Assembly (NCBI GenBank): GCA_003446775.1
Contig: DMCH01000155.1
Location: 571 to 8,096 of the forward strand
Origin: Chloroflexota bacterium
Lineage (GTDB): Bacteria > Chloroflexota > Dormibacteria > Dormibacterales > Dormibacteraceae
Reading direction: 5' to 3'
Length of the DNA stretch: 7,526 nucleotides
The stretch's first letter is position 1, and the number at the start of each line of letters is the position of its first letter. The position numbers were made by a program, and so were the translations under genes. This document shows, in pieces, positions 5,144-7,526 of the stretch. Under the pieces are notes generated by a model that ran no database searches, had not been told where the DNA came from, and saw nothing but the letters and a program-made list of their open reading frames with translations.

Positions 5144-7257
5144 TGACACTTTTCCAGGCCAATGCCAAGTGGAGCCTAAGGCCGGATTTATTCCGGCCGT
5201 CTCCCAGGCGTGCAGCTTCCAGACGCCACCCAGCGTGGTCGAGGAGAGGGGTGGGTCCGCGGGGGGGACTTCTGTCCCCTCCGCGATTTCAGCGAGGCCA
5301 GGCGATCGTCCTGATCGCCATCATGCTGGCGGTCGTGGTGGGTATGGCGGCGCTCGCGATCGACGGGTCGCGCGCCTATGCGCTGCGTCGTGACCTCCAG
5401 GCTGCCGTCGACGCGGCCGCGCTGGCGGCAGGAGACAACCTTCAGCAAACGGGCAGTTACATCCTCGCGGAGCAGGCGGCGACGGCCAGCTTCGGCACCA
5501 ATGTGCGGCTTTACAACGCCCCTTCATGCCCCGGCTATGCGGCGCCGGACGCGACCCACAACCCGCGGACCATCACCTGCACGGGGTACGCCGATGGGAC
5601 CGTGCTGACTCAGATCGTGACGGCGCTCGGTCCGGCCGGCACGCAGTTCACCATCACCGCCTCCAGGTCTCTCGCGCTCGCGTTCGCGCGCATCCTGACC
5701 AATGGGACGATCCCCCGGCTGTCGGCGGTGGCGTCTTCGGGCGTGAACAACCTGCTGTACAGGCCCACGATCGCGGCCCTGAGCCAGGCGGGGTGTGGAG
5801 GCATGGCGGGCAACGCGATCACCACCACCACCAGCGCCACGTTGTCCGTGGTGGGTGACGTGGTCTCGAGCGGGACGATCTCCCTTGCTGGATCGGCCCT
5901 GGTTACTGGTGACGTTTACGCTCGCTGCCAGTCTTCGGTTCCTGGCGTCACTACGTTGTGCTATCCCAGCGGCCTCGCGACCCCGTGCACGTTTCCCGAC
6001 GTGGCCGGCACGACGAAGCCGGGCTACAACTTCGTCGATCCTCGCTACCCTCCGCCGCCGATCCTTGGTGGCGCGCAGAGCGCACCAGGCACCAACGTGA
6101 TTCTCACGCCCGGGATCTACACTCCCGATCCCCTGTTCACAACCCATGTGTGCTACTTCCTGCCCGGCGGCGTTTACGACTGGCAGGCCGGTTACACGAA
6201 CAACAGCGACTTCGTCTCCAACGAGCTGAAGCCGCCCGACGAACCCAACTACGCCAACAACACTCAGCTTGCGGGCCATCAGTTCTGGAACACGAATAGC
6301 GTCAACTGCGCGGGCTCGGCCCAGGTGACCGTGATCTCCGGCCCCAAGGACGTCCCGGTAGGCACCTGGTCGTTCGTGCTGACGTCGACCCGTACCGCCA
6401 TGTACGGCGGGCTATCTTACGTGCGCGAGAGCGCCCCCTCGATCTGCTACACGGCGAAGATCACCGGCAGCAGCCAGAACGTCCGCGTCGTGGTCAGCAA
6501 CGTGCCGGGGGCGAGCGCCTACAACATTTACGCAGGCCCCAGCGGGTCGTGCAGCGGGCCCTTCGGCCTGGCCAAGACGCTCACCGTGGCGGGAACTCCG
6601 CTCAATAACAACACCATCGGCTATTGCCCCGATTTCTCTTCGAGCCCCCTGTGCAGCCTGGGTAACGAATCCATCACGCTCGATGGAAGCGACCTCGCAT
6701 CACCATTTGCTCCCAACATTTCCATCGCGCCCGGGTTTATCGACTCCTATCCGCCCGACGGCGAGACGGCGCCCCTGCGGCAGAACCTGCCGAACGAAAA
6801 TGCAAACCGCGCCGCCCCACCCCATGGCGATCGAGCCAACGAGAACCAGTGCGATACCACCGGCGGAGCGCTCACGGCCTGTCCGGGTCCGATCACCCCA
6901 GGCGCCGTCGTTTCCTACATTCCAAGCGGCGGGTGTCTCAACGACACCAGTGGTGGCGACAACGTGATCTTCAGCGGCTACCAGTACGACTGGATTGTCC
7001 TGTACGAGCCGGGCGCAGCATACCCACCCGCAAATACCTGCGGCAACTCCCTCGGGGCCGCCACCGACTCGGCCTTCATCGGACTTATCTATACCCCGGC
7101 CGCGTCGATCAGCGTGGTCAAAGCAACTGCGTTTCGTACCGACGAGACCGGTGGGGTGATTGCCTACACGCTAAGTTTTGGCGGCCAGCTGCCGACCATC
7201 ATCGGCGACCCCGCCGACTATGGACCGGTGCCGCCAGGATCGAGGCTCACCGGCTGA
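5143..7257 (+). CDS. tadG: TadG-like Flp pilus protein, cysteine-rich, with a repeat element inserted in frame near its start
   Basis: A 704-residue protein. The start is the ATG at 5143, which shares its A with the stop of the preceding gene and has CGGAG upstream; the frame is also open further upstream but that overlaps the TadE gene. Residues 51-95 are the TadE/G-like N-terminal domain: RGQAIVLIAIMLAVVVGMAALAIDGSRAYALRRDL with one membrane helix (about 54-73) and AAVDAAALAAG after it. The rest is exported. It includes strand-rich repeats (LSVVGDVVSSGTISLAGSALV, about 233-255), a segment near 395-490 resembling a fibronectin type III fold (VSNVPGASAYNIYAGPSGS), and 16 cysteines, all after the membrane segment. 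I see no von Willebrand A metal-binding motif, which many TadG proteins carry. Residues 6-50 come from a dispersed repeat element and its flank; without them the N-terminus would read MTLFQRGQAIV, a normal family start. Confidence 0.88.
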   Translation: MTLFQANAKWSLRPDLFRPSPRRAASRRHPAWSRRGVGPRGGLLSPPRFQRGQAIVLIAIMLAVVVGMAALAIDGSRAYALRRDLQAAVDAAALAAGDNLQQTGSYILAEQAATASFGTNVRLYNAPSCPGYAAPDATHNPRTITCTGYADGTVLTQIVTALGPAGTQFTITASRSLALAFARILTNGTIPRLSAVASSGVNNLLYRPTIAALSQAGCGGMAGNAITTTTSATLSVVGDVVSSGTISLAGSALVTGDVYARCQSSVPGVTTLCYPSGLATPCTFPDVAGTTKPGYNFVDPRYPPPPILGGAQSAPGTNVILTPGIYTPDPLFTTHVCYFLPGGVYDWQAGYTNNSDFVSNELKPPDEPNYANNTQLAGHQFWNTNSVNCAGSAQVTVISGPKDVPVGTWSFVLTSTRTAMYGGLSYVRESAPSICYTAKITGSSQNVRVVVSNVPGASAYNIYAGPSGSCSGPFGLAKTLTVAGTPLNNNTIGYCPDFSSSPLCSLGNESITLDGSDLASPFAPNISIAPGFIDSYPPDGETAPLRQNLPNENANRAAPPHGDRANENQCDTTGGALTACPGPITPGAVVSYIPSGGCLNDTSGGDNVIFSGYQYDWIVLYEPGAAYPPANTCGNSLGAATDSAFIGLIYTPAASISVVKATAFRTDETGGVIAYTLSFGGQLPTIIGDPADYGPVPPGSRLTG
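5164..5290 (+). repeat. Palindromic repeat element, copy 3 (127 bp, in frame inside tadG)
   Basis: Aligns without gaps to 668-794 (about 15 differences in 127). The GGCCGGA/TCCGGCC hairpin (5180-5186 with 5192-5198) is intact. GCCAC/GTGGT (5225-5229 with 5235-5239) keeps pairing through a G-U wobble, and the 13-bp hairpin (5258-5270 with 5273-5285) has one wobble and one mismatch. It has no stop in the tadG frame and encodes residues 8-48, with ten Arg, one Lys and one Asp. TTCCAG (5152-5157) on the left and TTTCAG (5287-5292) on the right are both Phe-Gln codons, so the net insertion relative to an unoccupied gene is 135 bp, exactly 45 codons. Confidence 0.9.
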
Positions 7258-7265
7258 GCGTCTAG

Positions 7266-7526
7266 CTAGCGTTCCGCCGGCTCGGGCTCGACCGGCTCGA
7301 CCGGCTCTGGCTCGGGCGCTGCCCGCTCATCGTGCCGGCGCTCGTGCGCCTTGGGCCGCTCCGCCACTGCGCCGTCGGCGCCGATCCCGTGCAGGCGCGC
7401 GTGGATTCCCGCCACGGCTTTCGTATCGCCGAGCTCCTCGTAGCGCCCGAGCGCGCCATTCCACGCCGCCTTCGCGTCGTTGTTGCGCCCCAGGCCCCAG
7501 AACGCCTGGCCCCGCAGCGCCAGCGC
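7266..7526 (-). CDS. TPR-repeat protein, C-terminal part (5' end outside window)
   Basis: On the minus strand the frame is open from the window edge to a TAG at 7268-7266, giving 86 visible residues and no start. Residues 1-33 (ALALRGQAFWGLGRN, then DAKAAWNGALGRYEELGD) fit the tetratricopeptide pattern of paired helices with W, LG, A and Y at the usual spacing; KAVAGIHARLHGIG follows as a capping helix. The tail is charged and then strongly Pro/Glu (PEPEPVEPVEPEPAER), encoded by a small tandem repeat (GCTCGACCG twice at 7286-7303). TPR domains mediate protein contacts, so no specific function can be given. The gene converges on tadG with 8 bases between stops and is not obviously part of the pilus operons, although TPR proteins such as TadD do occur in Tad loci. 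Confidence 0.72.
   Translation of the reverse strand, partial: ALALRGQAFWGLGRNNDAKAAWNGALGRYEELGDTKAVAGIHARLHGIGADGAVAERPKAHERRHDERAAPEPEPVEPVEPEPAER

Noticed and set aside
5524..6279. 251-residue minus-strand frame inside tadG
   Set aside because: Arg/Gly-rich antisense shadow of the high-GC tadG frame; no recognisable domain.
7262..7459. 65-residue minus-strand frame at the right edge
   Set aside because: Ser/Arg-rich shadow of the TPR-protein frame, which is longer, open to the edge and has a real repeat pattern.

Overview
The window is GC-rich bacterial chromosome with dense, tightly overlapping genes and frequent GTG/TTG starts. The gene families (NadD-RsfS pair, HspR-like MerR regulator, CpaB/TadB/TadC, TadE/TadG) fit a high-GC lineage such as Actinomycetota, Chloroflexota or Dormibacterota. 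The sequence alone does not settle which.

Layout. Positions 1-279 hold the 3' end of nadD (NAD synthesis), followed after one base by rsfS (281-649, ribosome silencing factor). A short HspR-like MerR regulator lies at 864-1226. On the minus strand, 3986 down to 1377, is a cpaB-tadB-tadC operon: pilus periplasmic/gate protein plus the two inner-membrane platform proteins of a Tad (Flp-type) pilus. Only 30 bases separate it from a divergent plus-strand operon of two TadE-like pseudopilins and a large cysteine-rich TadG-like protein (4017-7257). The stop-start junctions in these operons overlap by 1 or 4 bases, except cpaB-tadB, which has a 10-base gap. A convergent, truncated TPR-protein gene enters from the right edge (7266-7526, minus). 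No tadA/cpaF ATPase, tadZ, flp pilin or prepilin peptidase is present, so the Tad system must be completed elsewhere.

The main unusual feature is a dispersed, palindrome-rich element of about 127 bp present three times: 668-794 (after rsfS), 1236-1346 (after the MerR gene, right end truncated) and 5164-5290 (inside tadG). Copies 1 and 3 align over 127 bases without gaps, with about 15 differences. Each copy can fold into two or three hairpins. Each is flanked by a duplication of host-gene sequence: about 50 bp of the rsfS end, 13 bp of the MerR-gene end, and about 6 bp of the tadG start. The copy in tadG sits in frame and adds 45 codons (mostly Arg/Pro/Gly/Ser) between the start and the membrane segment, so it is predicted to be translated as part of the protein. 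The behaviour resembles Rickettsia palindromic elements, which also insert in frame into genes. The element family itself is not one I recognise.
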